A stretch of 64,000 bases of DNA. It comes from Lysinibacillus sp. ZYM-1 (GTDB lineage: Bacteria; Bacillota; Bacilli; Bacillales_A; Planococcaceae). A program made the translations under genes and the position numbers. The DNA is taken from contig NZ_KQ465109.1 of assembly GCF_001308875.1 (NCBI RefSeq), positions 62,001-126,000 on the forward strand, in the 5' to 3' direction. Below the pieces are notes generated by a model. The model was not told the DNA's origin. It made no database searches and worked only from the letters and a program-made list of their open reading frames with translations. Each line of letters opens with the position of its first letter. Position 1 is the first letter of the stretch. Shown piece by piece: positions 41,921 to 51,140 of this stretch.

Positions 41921-43636
41921 TTAGGCTTGTTTCTTTTTATAAAAGATGGTTGCTACGACCAAAGCTAGTAAAATCGCTTGACCTATCATTGTTTCTACGG
42001 TTGGATAGAAACCAATCATGCTTATGACAGGTAAACCATCAATAATCGATGTGGAAATCTTATTAGTCAGTTGCAATGTATGCAGACTGACACCGATAAT
42101 CTTAAAGGCTAATACATAAATTAGCACGGTTGCTACGGCAAAGAATTTATGAATCGGAATTTTGCCACTTGCCTTAAATAACACAATGGCCAGCAAGGCA
42201 AGGATAATCAGTGCTACGACAATTCCAAGGATAAATTGCGAAGTCTCCATTTTTGGTGCAATACCCGCGTAAAAGACAAGCGTTTCTGCCCCTTCTCGGA
42301 AAACGGATAAGAAGCTAATCGCCGCCATGGCGAAAATAGAGCCACTAGAAATAGCATTACCCATTTGCTTAGAAATGTAGCGATTCCAACTAACCACGTT
42401 TGACTTACTATGTAGCCAAATACCCACACCGATCATCATCGCTGCCGCAATTAAGCCCACATAACCTTCCATCAATTCACGATTTGTATCAATTGTTGCC
42501 GAATTTAGAATCGTTGACATAAGAACCGCTGCAACAGCTGATAACAGAACGCCCACAAGCGCTCCAATATAAATCCATTTGCGCATTTTCTGCTGCCCTG
42601 ATTTATTAAGGAATGACACTAGCGCCAAAATAATAAGTAAAGCCTCAAGTCCTTCACGTAGTAATATTAACGCTGCGTCCCAAATCGTATAATCCGAATC
42701 TCCTTGAATCAACTCGATTTCAGTACGGAATGTATTTAACTTTTTGGTGATCGCTTCTTGATCCACGGAAGATTTTAATAAATCACTCGCGATAATCGGC
42801 ATATCACTTTCAATTTTCGTATAAAGGCTACCATTACGTGTTGAAATTTCAATTTCAACACGTGGCCAAATCGTAATAAATTCACGCACCTTATCAGAGG
42901 CTGCCTTATAATCACCCGCATCAACAAAGTCCATCGCCTCGTCAATATAAGCAATTAATGTAGCTAATGAATAATCACCTTCAACCACTTTGGCTGTTTC
43001 TTTACCCTCTACAAAATCTGCAATCGTTTTTTGTAAATCTGCAAATTGAGTTTTCATGAGAGCGATATCTGGCTCTTCAGCAGAAATTGAGATACGCAGA
43101 AATGCCATTTGTGTTTCGATTTGCCCATACATCGCAATACTCTGCTCACGTACTGGACGCTCACTTTTGTTCCATTTGATATTAAAATCCTTGTAGGCTT
43201 CATCAATAGCCTGAACGTTTCCACCGGCTAAAGCTTTTTCAAAATCTGCCATAATTGGCTTCATCTTTTGCCCAAACTCTGCTCGTTGTGCAGCCTCATC
43301 TACTGGATTTTCCAGTTTTTCTAAGGCTCGTAGTGCATTTGACAATGCGGACAGCGCCTCTAAACGTTCATCCTTTGATGCGGCCTCAGTTGCATGGGCA
43401 AGGCTATCATCAACCTTTGCTTTCGCTTCTTTTTGTTCAGAAGAAACCTTAGCCCAGTCTGTGGCAAACTGTTCAAGTGCCTGTTTGGCCTCCGCCTCTT
43501 TATCCTGCTTCGTATTCATCAATGCATCACTAATCGCAATATATAAATGACTATAAGATTGCGCAGCCTGCACAGGTAAAGCTAAAGTCAACAATAAAGC
43601 TATAACGATACTACAGCGCGTTAAAAAGTGCTTCAC
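41921..43636 (-). CDS. efeU: FTR1 family ferrous/ferric iron permease (EfeU-like)
   Basis: 571-aa iron permease. A signal peptide (1-24) is followed by a ~290-residue extracytoplasmic helical domain, then the FTR1 membrane domain with iron-binding REGLE (about 327-331) and a second FREGAE motif. The N-terminal extension is typical of Gram-positive FTR1 proteins (YwbL-type) and resembles the EfeO helical fold. GTG start overlapping the efeB end by 26 bp. Third gene of the efeM-efeB-efeU iron uptake operon behind a Fur box. Confidence 0.93.
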   Translation of the reverse strand: MKHFLTRCSIVIALLLTLALPVQAAQSYSHLYIAISDALMNTKQDKEAEAKQALEQFATDWAKVSSEQKEAKAKVDDSLAHATEAASKDERLEALSALSNALRALEKLENPVDEAAQRAEFGQKMKPIMADFEKALAGGNVQAIDEAYKDFNIKWNKSERPVREQSIAMYGQIETQMAFLRISISAEEPDIALMKTQFADLQKTIADFVEGKETAKVVEGDYSLATLIAYIDEAMDFVDAGDYKAASDKVREFITIWPRVEIEISTRNGSLYTKIESDMPIIASDLLKSSVDQEAITKKLNTFRTEIELIQGDSDYTIWDAALILLREGLEALLIILALVSFLNKSGQQKMRKWIYIGALVGVLLSAVAAVLMSTILNSATIDTNRELMEGYVGLIAAAMMIGVGIWLHSKSNVVSWNRYISKQMGNAISSGSIFAMAAISFLSVFREGAETLVFYAGIAPKMETSQFILGIVVALIILALLAIVLFKASGKIPIHKFFAVATVLIYVLAFKIIGVSLHTLQLTNKISTSIIDGLPVISMIGFYPTVETMIGQAILLALVVATIFYKKKQA

Positions 43637-44870
43637 CTAAATAACTCCCCTTTTGTACACCAGGGAAGCAAGCAAACACGGCACTGCCTCGATGGGTAAT
43701 ATACTCATTCATTTTATCCATACGCCCTAAGCTATTTTGAATAGTTGTAAATTGGGCTGGGTCTTTTTGAAATGAAACAAAGATAAGCCCTGCATCATGG
43801 GTGCCTGTATTCGACATCACACCAGATGCATATGAATAGGACCGACGTAAAATACGTGCTCCTGATTTACGGGCCAAATGAACATGTGATGTATCCGGCA
43901 TAATATAGTTCCCTTTATCATCCTTTGCCTCTACATCAAAATCATCAAATTCCTTTGTTTTGCCCAACGGTGCCCCACTATCACGGTAACGACCAAATGT
44001 TGCTTCTTGATCTTTCAAAGATGTACGGTCCCATGTCTCAAGATGCATTTGAACTTTACGCGCGACTAAATAAGAGCCGCCTTTTAGCCAGCCTTTATCT
44101 ACCCAAACTACCTTATTTAAATCCTTCTCATCTGTAATGGATGGATTTACTGTACCGTCCTTGAATGCAAAGAGATTTCGAGGGGTGCCGCCGCTTGCTG
44201 GGAATGAATTAAAACCAGCTTGTGACCATTTAATCTCTACTTTCCCCGAAGCTGCACGCACTAAATTTCGGACTGCATGGAATGCCACCTGTGGATCATC
44301 TGCACAGGCTTGAATACACAGATCGCCACCTGTATATTCTTTCTGTAACTGATCTTTTGGGAAATGTGGTAAATCCTTTAGCTCCTCTGGTTTTAAATGC
44401 TGCATACCTAGTTTATCGAACAAGGAGGGCCCTACACCAATAGTAATTGATAAATTGGCGGCATCTAAGCCATCTGCTTCACCTGTATCACCAGTCGGCA
44501 CTCTCGTATTCGACGAAACATCGGCCATTAATTCGCCATTCATTAAACGCACAACAAGAGGTGTCCATTGCTGGAACAACTCTTGCAATTCCTTCTTCGA
44601 TGTTACTAACACATCCAAAGAAGCAAAATAAATATTCGTTTGTACAGGTGTCACAATACCAGACTGATGTTTGCCATAGAAATTGACCTTATTGCTTGCA
44701 GTGATACTGTCCGCAACAGGTTCAAAGACATCATAGCCCATCGCTTTCATAACACCACCTAAGCCAGAAGCACCAATGGCAACACCTGCCACTCCAATGC
44801 CTGTCAACTTCAACATATCACGTCTTGAGATTTTTTTATTGATCCATTTTTCTTCGTTTGACGCTGTCAT
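43611..44870 (-). CDS. efeB: EfeB: Dyp-type peroxidase, Tat-exported
   Basis: 419-aa heme peroxidase. Twin-arginine signal KKISRRDMLKLTGIGVAGVA exports it folded. The family motif FKDGTVNP (GxxDG) and the proximal heme-ligand region HVHLARKSGARILRRSY are present. In Efe systems it oxidises Fe(II) to Fe(III), or extracts iron from heme, outside the cell before uptake through FTR1. It lies between efeM (6 bp) and efeU (overlapping). ATG with GGAG about 9 nt upstream. Confidence 0.95.
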   Translation of the reverse strand: MTASNEEKWINKKISRRDMLKLTGIGVAGVAIGASGLGGVMKAMGYDVFEPVADSITASNKVNFYGKHQSGIVTPVQTNIYFASLDVLVTSKKELQELFQQWTPLVVRLMNGELMADVSSNTRVPTGDTGEADGLDAANLSITIGVGPSLFDKLGMQHLKPEELKDLPHFPKDQLQKEYTGGDLCIQACADDPQVAFHAVRNLVRAASGKVEIKWSQAGFNSFPASGGTPRNLFAFKDGTVNPSITDEKDLNKVVWVDKGWLKGGSYLVARKVQMHLETWDRTSLKDQEATFGRYRDSGAPLGKTKEFDDFDVEAKDDKGNYIMPDTSHVHLARKSGARILRRSYSYASGVMSNTGTHDAGLIFVSFQKDPAQFTTIQNSLGRMDKMNEYITHRGSAVFACFPGVQKGSYLGEALFNAL

Positions 44871-44876
44871 TTATGT

Positions 44877-45746
44877 TCACTCCAAAATGATACCCATTTG
44901 ACTTAATGGTTCTCCAAGCTGATTTACCGCTGCTGCAAGTGCTTTTGTGTTGTCCTCTGTCAATTCTTCATAGGAAATATAGCCACCATCTGCAGTTGCA
45001 TGCTGTGCTAATAAATCGTCCACCGCTTTGAATTTTTCATCAAGTGTTGTTACAAGCTTTGAATCTTTTGCTTCTAATTTCGAGCGTAAAATTTCAAAGA
45101 TTTTTTCTGCACCTTCAATGTTCGCTTTAAAATCATAAAGGTCTGTATGTGAGTAAATTTCTTCTTCACCAGTAATTTTAGATGTCGACACTTCATTTAA
45201 TAAATCAACCGCACCAGTAATCATTAAATCAGGCGTCACTTCAACTGTTTGTACAAGAGCATGTAATTCCTTCGCATCTGCAAGAAGTTGATCTGCCACA
45301 GCCTCATAGCCCTTTGTTGTATTCTCTTCCCATAGTGCATGTTCAAGCTTATGGTAGCCTGACCATTCTTCTTCACCTTTTCCTTCTTCCTGAATATCAG
45401 CTAAACGACCATCAATGCGTGGATCAAGATCTCCAAAGCTTTCCGCAATTGGCTCAGAACGTTCAAAATACATACGCGCTGGCGCATACGCTGCTTTAGC
45501 TCCTTCAATATCGCCCGCCTTGACTAGATTCACGAATTTTTCTGTTTCTAGTAAAAATTGATCCATTTGCTCTAAAGCAAATTGTTGATAAGCTGATAGT
45601 TCAGTAGATAAATCAACCTCTTGTGCTGCTTTGTCTGTTTGCTCTGTTTCAGGCTTGTCTTCTTTTTTTGTATCTTCTGTATTGCCACAGCCAGCCATTA
45701 AAATGCCTCCTGCAACTAATACCGATAATAATGATTTGTTTTTCAT
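44877..45746 (-). CDS. efeM: EfeM/EfeO-type iron-binding lipoprotein (M75 imelysin-like)
   Basis: 289-aa lipoprotein: signal peptide with lipobox LMAGC (Cys20). The mature part is the M75/imelysin fold with the metal-binding HxxE in YHKLEHALWE (His132, Glu135). It lacks the N-terminal cupredoxin domain of E. coli EfeO, so it belongs to the shorter EfeM type. Captures iron outside the membrane for the Efe permease. First gene of the operon behind a perfect Fur box. Confidence 0.93.
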   Translation of the reverse strand: MKNKSLLSVLVAGGILMAGCGNTEDTKKEDKPETEQTDKAAQEVDLSTELSAYQQFALEQMDQFLLETEKFVNLVKAGDIEGAKAAYAPARMYFERSEPIAESFGDLDPRIDGRLADIQEEGKGEEEWSGYHKLEHALWEENTTKGYEAVADQLLADAKELHALVQTVEVTPDLMITGAVDLLNEVSTSKITGEEEIYSHTDLYDFKANIEGAEKIFEILRSKLEAKDSKLVTTLDEKFKAVDDLLAQHATADGGYISYEELTEDNTKALAAAVNQLGEPLSQMGIILE

Positions 45747-45783
45747 ACTTCGTACCTACTCCCGAATTTGTTTTATATTGTGA

Positions 45784-45798
45784 TGATAATGATTATCA
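45784..45798 (-). promoter_or_regulatory. Fur box of the efe operon
   Basis: TGATAAT-G-ATTATCA is a perfect 7-1-7 inverted repeat as bound by Bacillus Fur, 37 bp upstream of the first start codon. Iron repression is therefore expected. Confidence 0.92.
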
Positions 45799-45831
45799 TC
45801 CTCCATTGCAAGATAAATTTTTTTAAAAAGA

Positions 45832-45887
45832 AAAAAACGTCATTTTTAAGTTGTTTTTTACGAACAACTAGAAAAAAGACGTTTTTT
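45832..45887 (-). terminator. Terminator of the MFS gene
   Basis: Long hairpin: outer arms AAAAAACGTC (45832-45841) and GACGTTTTTT (45878-45887), inner arms AGTTGTT (45849-45855) and AACAACT (45863-45869). Confidence 0.75.
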
Positions 45888-45908
45888 CCACAATATAATG
45901 ATTCTAAT

Positions 45909-47108
45909 CTACGAAATTTTTGCTTGTTTTAATTTCTCATGTTTACCATGTAAGAAATAATAAAGCACAATTGATAATAGAATGACAAAGACCATCGCAA
46001 AGAATATAGCTCTGTAACCCAAAGTTGGTACAAATAATCCTAAGAAATAAGGCCCGACGCCCAATCCTAAATCATAAAAAATAAAGTAAGTAGATGTCGC
46101 AAGTCCTAAACGTTCATTTGGTGTTACTTTAATAGCAATAGCCTGTGCAACTGAATTGAAGTTACCATAGCCAATACCAATACAAGCAGCAGCAATTAAA
46201 AAGGCAATCGTTGTTGAAGCTGAACTAAAGGCATACATGCCGATAGCAAAAATCACTAAACAAGGATAAATAATAATATTTGCGCCTCTTGTATCTAGTA
46301 ATTTCCCCGTAAATGGACGTGTAGCTAAAATGACAATGGCATAGATAATGAAGAAATAACTACCTGCTGAAACTAAATGAAGCTCCTTCGCATAAAACGT
46401 CATAAAGGACATGACACCTGAATAGGCAAAACCAATTACGAGTGCAACAAAGGCGATCGGCACTGCACGCAATTCAATAAAGTTTGTCACCTTAAAGCCT
46501 GCCTTCACAGCAACATCTTTTGCTTTCTTCGGTGCATCTGGCACTGTCACGATAAAATACATGAAAAAGCAAATAATGGCTAAAACGGAATCTACCGCGA
46601 AAATCATGCGATAATCTTCAAACAACTGTGTTAATAAAATACCGACAAATGGTCCAATAGCTGTAGCCAAAATCGCACTTAAGCTATAATAACCAATCCC
46701 TTCCCCACGTCGCTCAGGTGGCAAAATCTGCGCAATAATAGTCCCTGTTGCTGTACTTGCCACCCCAAGGGCAATCCCCTGTACTAAACGATTCAGCATA
46801 AGTAAAGGTAAATTCCCTGCAATAAAATAGGACATCGTTGACAGCATAAATAAAAGCAATCCGCAAAATAATGTTTTCTTACTACCCCAATCCCCAATAA
46901 TACGGCCCGTTCCAAGACGCCCTAATAATGTCCCGATAATAAAAATACTCGATACAAGACCCGCTGTACTTGTAGACGCATTAAAATGTTCCACTGCATA
47001 AGCAGCAATCGTAACCATTAATAAATAAAAGATTAACGTAATGGTAAAATTAATCAGTGAGACAATTAAGAAATCCTTTGTCCATAGTTTCTTTCTTGTT
47101 GCTTCCAC
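45909..47108 (-). CDS. Major facilitator superfamily transporter
   Basis: 399-aa protein with 12 predicted membrane segments and the MFS motif GRLGTGRIIGDWGSKK in the first cytoplasmic loop. A family-specific substrate cannot be given; DHA1-type drug or metabolite efflux is plausible. GTG start with AGGAG 10 nt upstream. It follows the MarR gene by 13 bp and is most likely cotranscribed with and repressed by it. Confidence 0.9.
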   Translation of the reverse strand: MEATRKKLWTKDFLIVSLINFTITLIFYLLMVTIAAYAVEHFNASTSTAGLVSSIFIIGTLLGRLGTGRIIGDWGSKKTLFCGLLLFMLSTMSYFIAGNLPLLMLNRLVQGIALGVASTATGTIIAQILPPERRGEGIGYYSLSAILATAIGPFVGILLTQLFEDYRMIFAVDSVLAIICFFMYFIVTVPDAPKKAKDVAVKAGFKVTNFIELRAVPIAFVALVIGFAYSGVMSFMTFYAKELHLVSAGSYFFIIYAIVILATRPFTGKLLDTRGANIIIYPCLVIFAIGMYAFSSASTTIAFLIAAACIGIGYGNFNSVAQAIAIKVTPNERLGLATSTYFIFYDLGLGVGPYFLGLFVPTLGYRAIFFAMVFVILLSIVLYYFLHGKHEKLKQAKIS

Positions 47109-47121
47109 GTTACTCGCTCTC

Positions 47122-47541
47122 CTATTGATTGATATTCATATAAATTCTCGCAAAAACCTGTGTCGCTATTTCAATGTCTTGCTGAGCTACACCTGCCAGT
47201 GCATGCTCAAAAAACGGCTTCAAATGCGACTTAATTTCCTGCACAAGCTCTTCCCCATACGCCGATAAATGGACAAGCTTTTCCCGCTTATCCTTGCCCG
47301 CCATCGTTTCCACATACCCTAGCTCCAAGAGTTTATGTACAAGCTTCGTCACACTCGGCTTCTCAATAGACATGAAATTAGCGATATCTACAAAAGAATG
47401 CGGACCTTTATCCTTTAAAAAACGAAGAACTGCCCACTGTGAGCTATATAACTGATACGGTTCAAGTTGCACATTCAGCTTATTAATAAATGGCCTATAC
47501 ATTAAACGATACTGATTAAAAAATTCTTGCTCAATTGTCAC
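47122..47541 (-). CDS. MarR family transcriptional regulator
   Basis: 139-aa winged-helix repressor. LYSSQWAVLRFLKDKGPHSFVDIANFMSIEKPSVTKLVHKLLELGYVET contains the MarR recognition helix, followed by the DKREKLVHLSAYG wing. GTG start with AAAGGAAG. Encoded in front of an MFS transporter, the usual marR-efflux arrangement. A 19-bp palindrome overlaps the promoter -10 and is the likely operator. Ligand unknown. Confidence 0.93.
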   Translation of the reverse strand: MTIEQEFFNQYRLMYRPFINKLNVQLEPYQLYSSQWAVLRFLKDKGPHSFVDIANFMSIEKPSVTKLVHKLLELGYVETMAGKDKREKLVHLSAYGEELVQEIKSHLKPFFEHALAGVAQQDIEIATQVFARIYMNINQ

Positions 47542-47561
47542 AAGATCACTTCCTTTTATAT

Positions 47562-47605
47562 TAGTTAGCCTAGCTAACTATAAACCTAAAATCTCTATTT
47601 GTCTA
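47562..47605 (-). promoter_or_regulatory. marR promoter with palindromic operator
   Basis: -35 TAGACA (47600-47605) and -10 TATAGT (47577-47582), 17 bp apart. TAGTTAGC-CTA-GCTAACTA (47562-47580) is a perfect palindrome covering the start site and part of the -10. Confidence 0.8.
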
Positions 47606-47649
47606 GTCGGAAATGAGCACAGTGCCCCATGTGCGGGAATTTGCACGTT

Positions 47650-47973
47650 CTATCCGTCACTTTATGCGTTATTTGCACTATATTCGCTCCACTATCTATA
47701 ACATCCATGTGTATCCACCACTTTCTGTTTTCTATCCATCACTTCTCGCGTTCTATCCGTCACTTTTCCTGCTCTATCCGTCACTCCAGCTTTTCTAACC
47801 GTCACTCCATGCATATCCACCACTTTCGGTTTTCTATCCATCACTTCTCGCGTTTTATCCGTCACTTTTCCTGCTTTATCCGTCACTTCGGCTTTTTTAT
47901 CCGTCACACCGCACTGTATCCACCACATTCGGTTTTCTATCCGTCACTCCATGCGTATCCACCACGCCACCCA
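47650..47973. repeat. Tandem 21-bp repeat array 2 (about 15 units, 102-103-bp higher-order period)
   Basis: Same family as the array at 14934-15567. Units start TATCCGTCACTT or variants (TATCCACCACTT, TATCCATCACTT) and are mainly 21 bp. The unit TATCCACCAC(T/A)TTC begins at 47712, 47814 and 47917, so the super-period is 102-103 bp (four 21-bp units plus one of 18-19). The first ~60 bp (47650-47711) are degenerate. One 19-bp unit (47898-47916) breaks the reading frame. The array ends 1-2 bp from the T-run of the NERD gene terminator and about 45 bp before the marR promoter -35. Confidence 0.93.
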
Positions 47974-47974
47974 C

Positions 47975-48011
47975 AAAAAAGCTACAATTCAGACCGTCTG
48001 AATTGTAGCTT
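47975..48011 (-). terminator. Rho-independent terminator of the NERD gene
   Basis: Near-perfect palindrome with 16-nt arms (47979-47994 and 47996-48011), then six T on the minus strand. Array 2 abuts the T-run. Confidence 0.92.
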
Positions 48012-48016
48012 CCCTT

Positions 48017-48958
48017 TTATTCCATCATCCAATACTCCCTATGCTTTTTTGAACCTTCTGCTTTCAATGGGAGCTGCTGGAGCAGCTTGTAGGCGACGTT
48101 CGGCGAATCGATGGCAAAGAATTCGCGAAAGCTTTTATTTGTCAGCTTTGGGCCTACTAGTAATCGATAGTCTTCGAGGTCTCTTTTCAAAGCATCCCGG
48201 TCCACTAATCCACAGCGTGGGCAATGCCATTTTTTATAGGAATAGCTCATTGGCTGGCCATTTGCGCATTTTGGGCATATCACACCTTTGACCATGTCCT
48301 CGAATGGCACTTTCACTGCCCTTTTCACTTTTTTATGCATGGACATGAGGACCCTGGCAAATCGAAAGAGTTTTTCTGTCTCTACAGGTTGATGTAAGTC
48401 TAACCATTTTTGTAGGTGCACTCGTAATCCTGTTACATGAAATATTGGCTGTCCTTGAAAACCTTCTGATAAAATCCCATTTTTTGTTGCTAGCACGACT
48501 GCATGCAGAACTGGTAAATGAAAGTGTTCTCGTTGTAACAGCCTTTTCATCCATACCACATGTCGTTCAAGTTGAAGAAATGGATCAGTCATTCCCTCCA
48601 GGTTGCCTTCACCAGTTGTACGTGTAAATTGTGCAAATAAAGCATCGTAAGAGAGAATCCCTGTTATATTTTTTATCTCTAAAATGAGTAAAAATTGACG
48701 ACACAGAAAAATAGTATCCATTTGATGGGTGGAGCCGAAGTCATTCATTGTTTGAAAATCATGGAGAAAATAATAGGGGGAAGGTAAGTCTAGCTCAAGC
48801 CATTCTGCATCTACACGCTGCTCACCGGCGAAGCCAGCTTTTAAGCGTCTTACATGCTCACAATAATTCGAGTACTCACTATGAGTTACTGGGAGTCTTC
48901 TGACAATTACTTCTAGTGTCTTCTGTGTTTCCGATGTTCGACGTGCTAATAAAATCAT
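48017..48958 (-). CDS. NERD-domain protein with C-terminal zinc ribbon
   Basis: 313 aa. NERD (nuclease-related) domain at about 35-150 with the expected GEQRVDAEW, QMDTIFL and LILEIKNITG core of an endonuclease-like fold. A four-Cys zinc ribbon follows (VICPKCANG, then HCPRCG; about residues 220-245). Cytoplasmic. NERD proteins are thought to act on DNA; the activity is unproven for most. ATG with SD AGGAGG; single-gene unit. The end of the gene borders repeat array 2, so a link to the repeat is possible but only by position. Confidence 0.87.
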   Translation of the reverse strand: MILLARRTSETQKTLEVIVRRLPVTHSEYSNYCEHVRRLKAGFAGEQRVDAEWLELDLPSPYYFLHDFQTMNDFGSTHQMDTIFLCRQFLLILEIKNITGILSYDALFAQFTRTTGEGNLEGMTDPFLQLERHVVWMKRLLQREHFHLPVLHAVVLATKNGILSEGFQGQPIFHVTGLRVHLQKWLDLHQPVETEKLFRFARVLMSMHKKVKRAVKVPFEDMVKGVICPKCANGQPMSYSYKKWHCPRCGLVDRDALKRDLEDYRLLVGPKLTNKSFREFFAIDSPNVAYKLLQQLPLKAEGSKKHREYWMME

Positions 48959-48984
48959 TTATTCACCTCCTGTCTTGATTATAT

Positions 48985-49012
48985 AAAAAAAGAACCTCAA
49001 CAAATGAGGTTC
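48985..49012 (-). terminator. Rho-independent terminator of the siderophore ABC operon
   Basis: GAACCTCA (48992-48999) pairs with TGAGGTTC (49005-49012), 5-nt loop, then T-run on the minus strand. Confidence 0.85.
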
Positions 49013-49115
49013 CTAAAAACTTGTCATATACATTTAGTAAAATAAATCTTTCATTCATTTCAGCAGTTCAAAAGCCTTTGCTTTTGAGCATCCATTTACT
49101 CGTGCTATCACTTTT

Positions 49116-50123
49116 CTATACATTCTTCCGTAATAAATACAAAAAGTAAGGTGCGCCGATAAAGGCAACAATGATACCCGCTGGCACAGTTGCGGTAGCA
49201 ATAGCAACACGACCAATTGTATCTGACAGCATCAATAAGCTTGCGCCGATAAATAAAGTCAGTGGTAAAAAGAATTGGTAACGTGGGCCGACAAGCTGCT
49301 TAGCAATATGAGGTGCCATTAAACCAATAAAGGCAATTCCACCTGTCACAGAAACAGCTGCTGCTGCTAGTGCCACAGCGACAATTAGTAAGCGTAACCG
49401 TTCACGCCCAATATTCATCCCAAGACCAACCGCTGTTTGCTCCGTCATAGCCAAGACATTTAAGACATTGGATTTATAGAAAATATACGGAATCGCCAGG
49501 ACTAGCCAAGGCACTAAAGCCCAGAAAAATGGCCAATCCGTGCCCCAAACACTACCTGCAAGCCATTGGGCAATAAATTGTACATCACTACGCTCTGCTG
49601 AGGAAATTAACACCATCATTACCCCTGATAAGGCAGAAGCTACCCCTACCCCAATTAAAATCAATTGGAAGGGTTGCACTCCTTTATTGCGTTGATAGGA
49701 GAAAAAGTAAATGCAAAGGGCAGTTAAAAGAGCACTACAAAATCCTACAACTGGCAATATATAAGCAAAGTGTGGAAGATCACCATTTACAAGTAAATAA
49801 AAGACTGTAATCCCGACACCTGCTCCTGCATTAATACCAATGATCCCTGGATCTGCTAAATCATTGCGTGTAACCCCTTGTAGGACAGCACCTGCTAAAG
49901 CTAATGCCATCCCTGCTGCTGCTAGTACCAACATTCTTGGTAAGCGGACTGAGAATAATACGAAGGACTCTTTAAAACTACCATCGCCTAGCAAGGTTGG
50001 GATAATGCGATCAAATGAAACAGAGGCTGGCCCTAAAGAAATGCCCAGAACAAAAATTAATAACGTGACTACAAGCCAAGTAAAAAGCCATTTCCGCTGT
50101 TTTTTGCGACCTTCTTTAAACAA
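49116..50123 (-). CDS. Iron-siderophore ABC transporter permease (FecCD family)
   Basis: 335-aa membrane protein with about ten helices. RLPRMLVLAAAGMALALAGAVLQGVTRNDLADPGIIGINAGAG is the FecCD signature, as is FIGLMAPHIAKQLVGPRY near residue 270. TTG start with GGGAGG 8 nt away, overlapping the previous permease by 8 bp. Second permease of a BtuCD-type importer made of two different permeases. Confidence 0.94.
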   Translation of the reverse strand: MFKEGRKKQRKWLFTWLVVTLLIFVLGISLGPASVSFDRIIPTLLGDGSFKESFVLFSVRLPRMLVLAAAGMALALAGAVLQGVTRNDLADPGIIGINAGAGVGITVFYLLVNGDLPHFAYILPVVGFCSALLTALCIYFFSYQRNKGVQPFQLILIGVGVASALSGVMMVLISSAERSDVQFIAQWLAGSVWGTDWPFFWALVPWLVLAIPYIFYKSNVLNVLAMTEQTAVGLGMNIGRERLRLLIVAVALAAAAVSVTGGIAFIGLMAPHIAKQLVGPRYQFFLPLTLFIGASLLMLSDTIGRVAIATATVPAGIIVAFIGAPYFLYLLRKNV

Positions 50124-51117
50124 ATTGGCGTCCTCCCTTCCGTACTAATAGTAGGAAGAATGGTAGACCAAGAATCGAAACAATCGCTACAACTGGCGTT
50201 TCAAATGGTGCATTAATCATACGTCCTGCAAAATCAGCCGTCACCATAAACCAACCACCAACAATAGCGCTCATCGGTAAGACAAAACGATAGTCTGTCC
50301 CTACAAATGCGCGAACAATATGCGGTACCATTAAGCCAACAAATGCTAGATTCCCAACAAGAGCTACGGCAGAGCCTGCTAAAATAACTACAGCAAACAT
50401 CATAATACCTTTAATCAATGTTGTATTTTGCCCAACACCGACCGCTACTTCTTCATTTAAACTTAAAATCGTTAATTGACGACTAAAAGCAAATGACAAT
50501 AGTAGACCGAGGATGATCACAGGAACGATCAGTAACGCCTGCCATGTTGTACCAATAAAACCGCCACTCGTCCACATCGATACATCCTTGGAAATTTGAA
50601 ATAAGATGCCTGTGCCTTCAGCAATCGCTTGTAATAAAGCGGTAACTGCTGCACCAGCTAAAACAAGTCTCAATGGAGAGAAGCCTTTCTTAGTAGAAGC
50701 ACCAATCCCATAAACGATCATCATACCAATTCCAGCTCCAATAAAGCAGGCTAAAATTAATGAATAATAGGAGAATTTCGGGATAAATGCCATCGTTAAA
50801 GCAAGGGCAGCATTTGCCCCTGCTGTTAAACCAAGTAGCCCTGGATCAGCTAATGGATTTCGTGTAACCCCCTGCATAATCGCTCCCGCAACCGCGAGTG
50901 CACTGCCAACAAAAATAGCAGCAATGATACGAGGAAATCGAATTTCACGTAAAATCGTGTAATGCTTGCCACCACTTTGTCCGACAATTGCTTGATAGAC
51001 ATCCTGAATGCTCGTATTCGCTGCACCTATGCACAGCGAGATACCAGCCGTGCCGATTAATACGAGCAATGCAAGCAATACCTGAAGCCAAAATGGAAAC
51101 TGTCGAAACTTTGTCAT
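50116..51117 (-). CDS. Iron-siderophore ABC transporter permease (FecCD family)
   Basis: 333-aa permease with ten or so helices. REIRFPRIIAAIFVGSALAVAGAIMQGVTRNPLADPGLLGLTAGA is the FecCD signature; FVGLMVPHIVRAFVGTDYR completes it. Pairs with the permease at 49116-50123 as a heterodimer. SD is weak (AAGG close to the ATG). Follows the binding-protein gene by 23 bp. Confidence 0.94.
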   Translation of the reverse strand: MTKFRQFPFWLQVLLALLVLIGTAGISLCIGAANTSIQDVYQAIVGQSGGKHYTILREIRFPRIIAAIFVGSALAVAGAIMQGVTRNPLADPGLLGLTAGANAALALTMAFIPKFSYYSLILACFIGAGIGMMIVYGIGASTKKGFSPLRLVLAGAAVTALLQAIAEGTGILFQISKDVSMWTSGGFIGTTWQALLIVPVIILGLLLSFAFSRQLTILSLNEEVAVGVGQNTTLIKGIMMFAVVILAGSAVALVGNLAFVGLMVPHIVRAFVGTDYRFVLPMSAIVGGWFMVTADFAGRMINAPFETPVVAIVSILGLPFFLLLVRKGGRQFV

Positions 51118-51140
51118 TTGCCTTCGCTACTCTCTACTAA

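Noticed and set aside
47629-48291. Open frames across repeat array 2 as a coding gene
   Set aside because: A 19-bp unit breaks the frame, no SD precedes any start, and the longest plus frame runs through a terminator into the antisense of the NERD gene.
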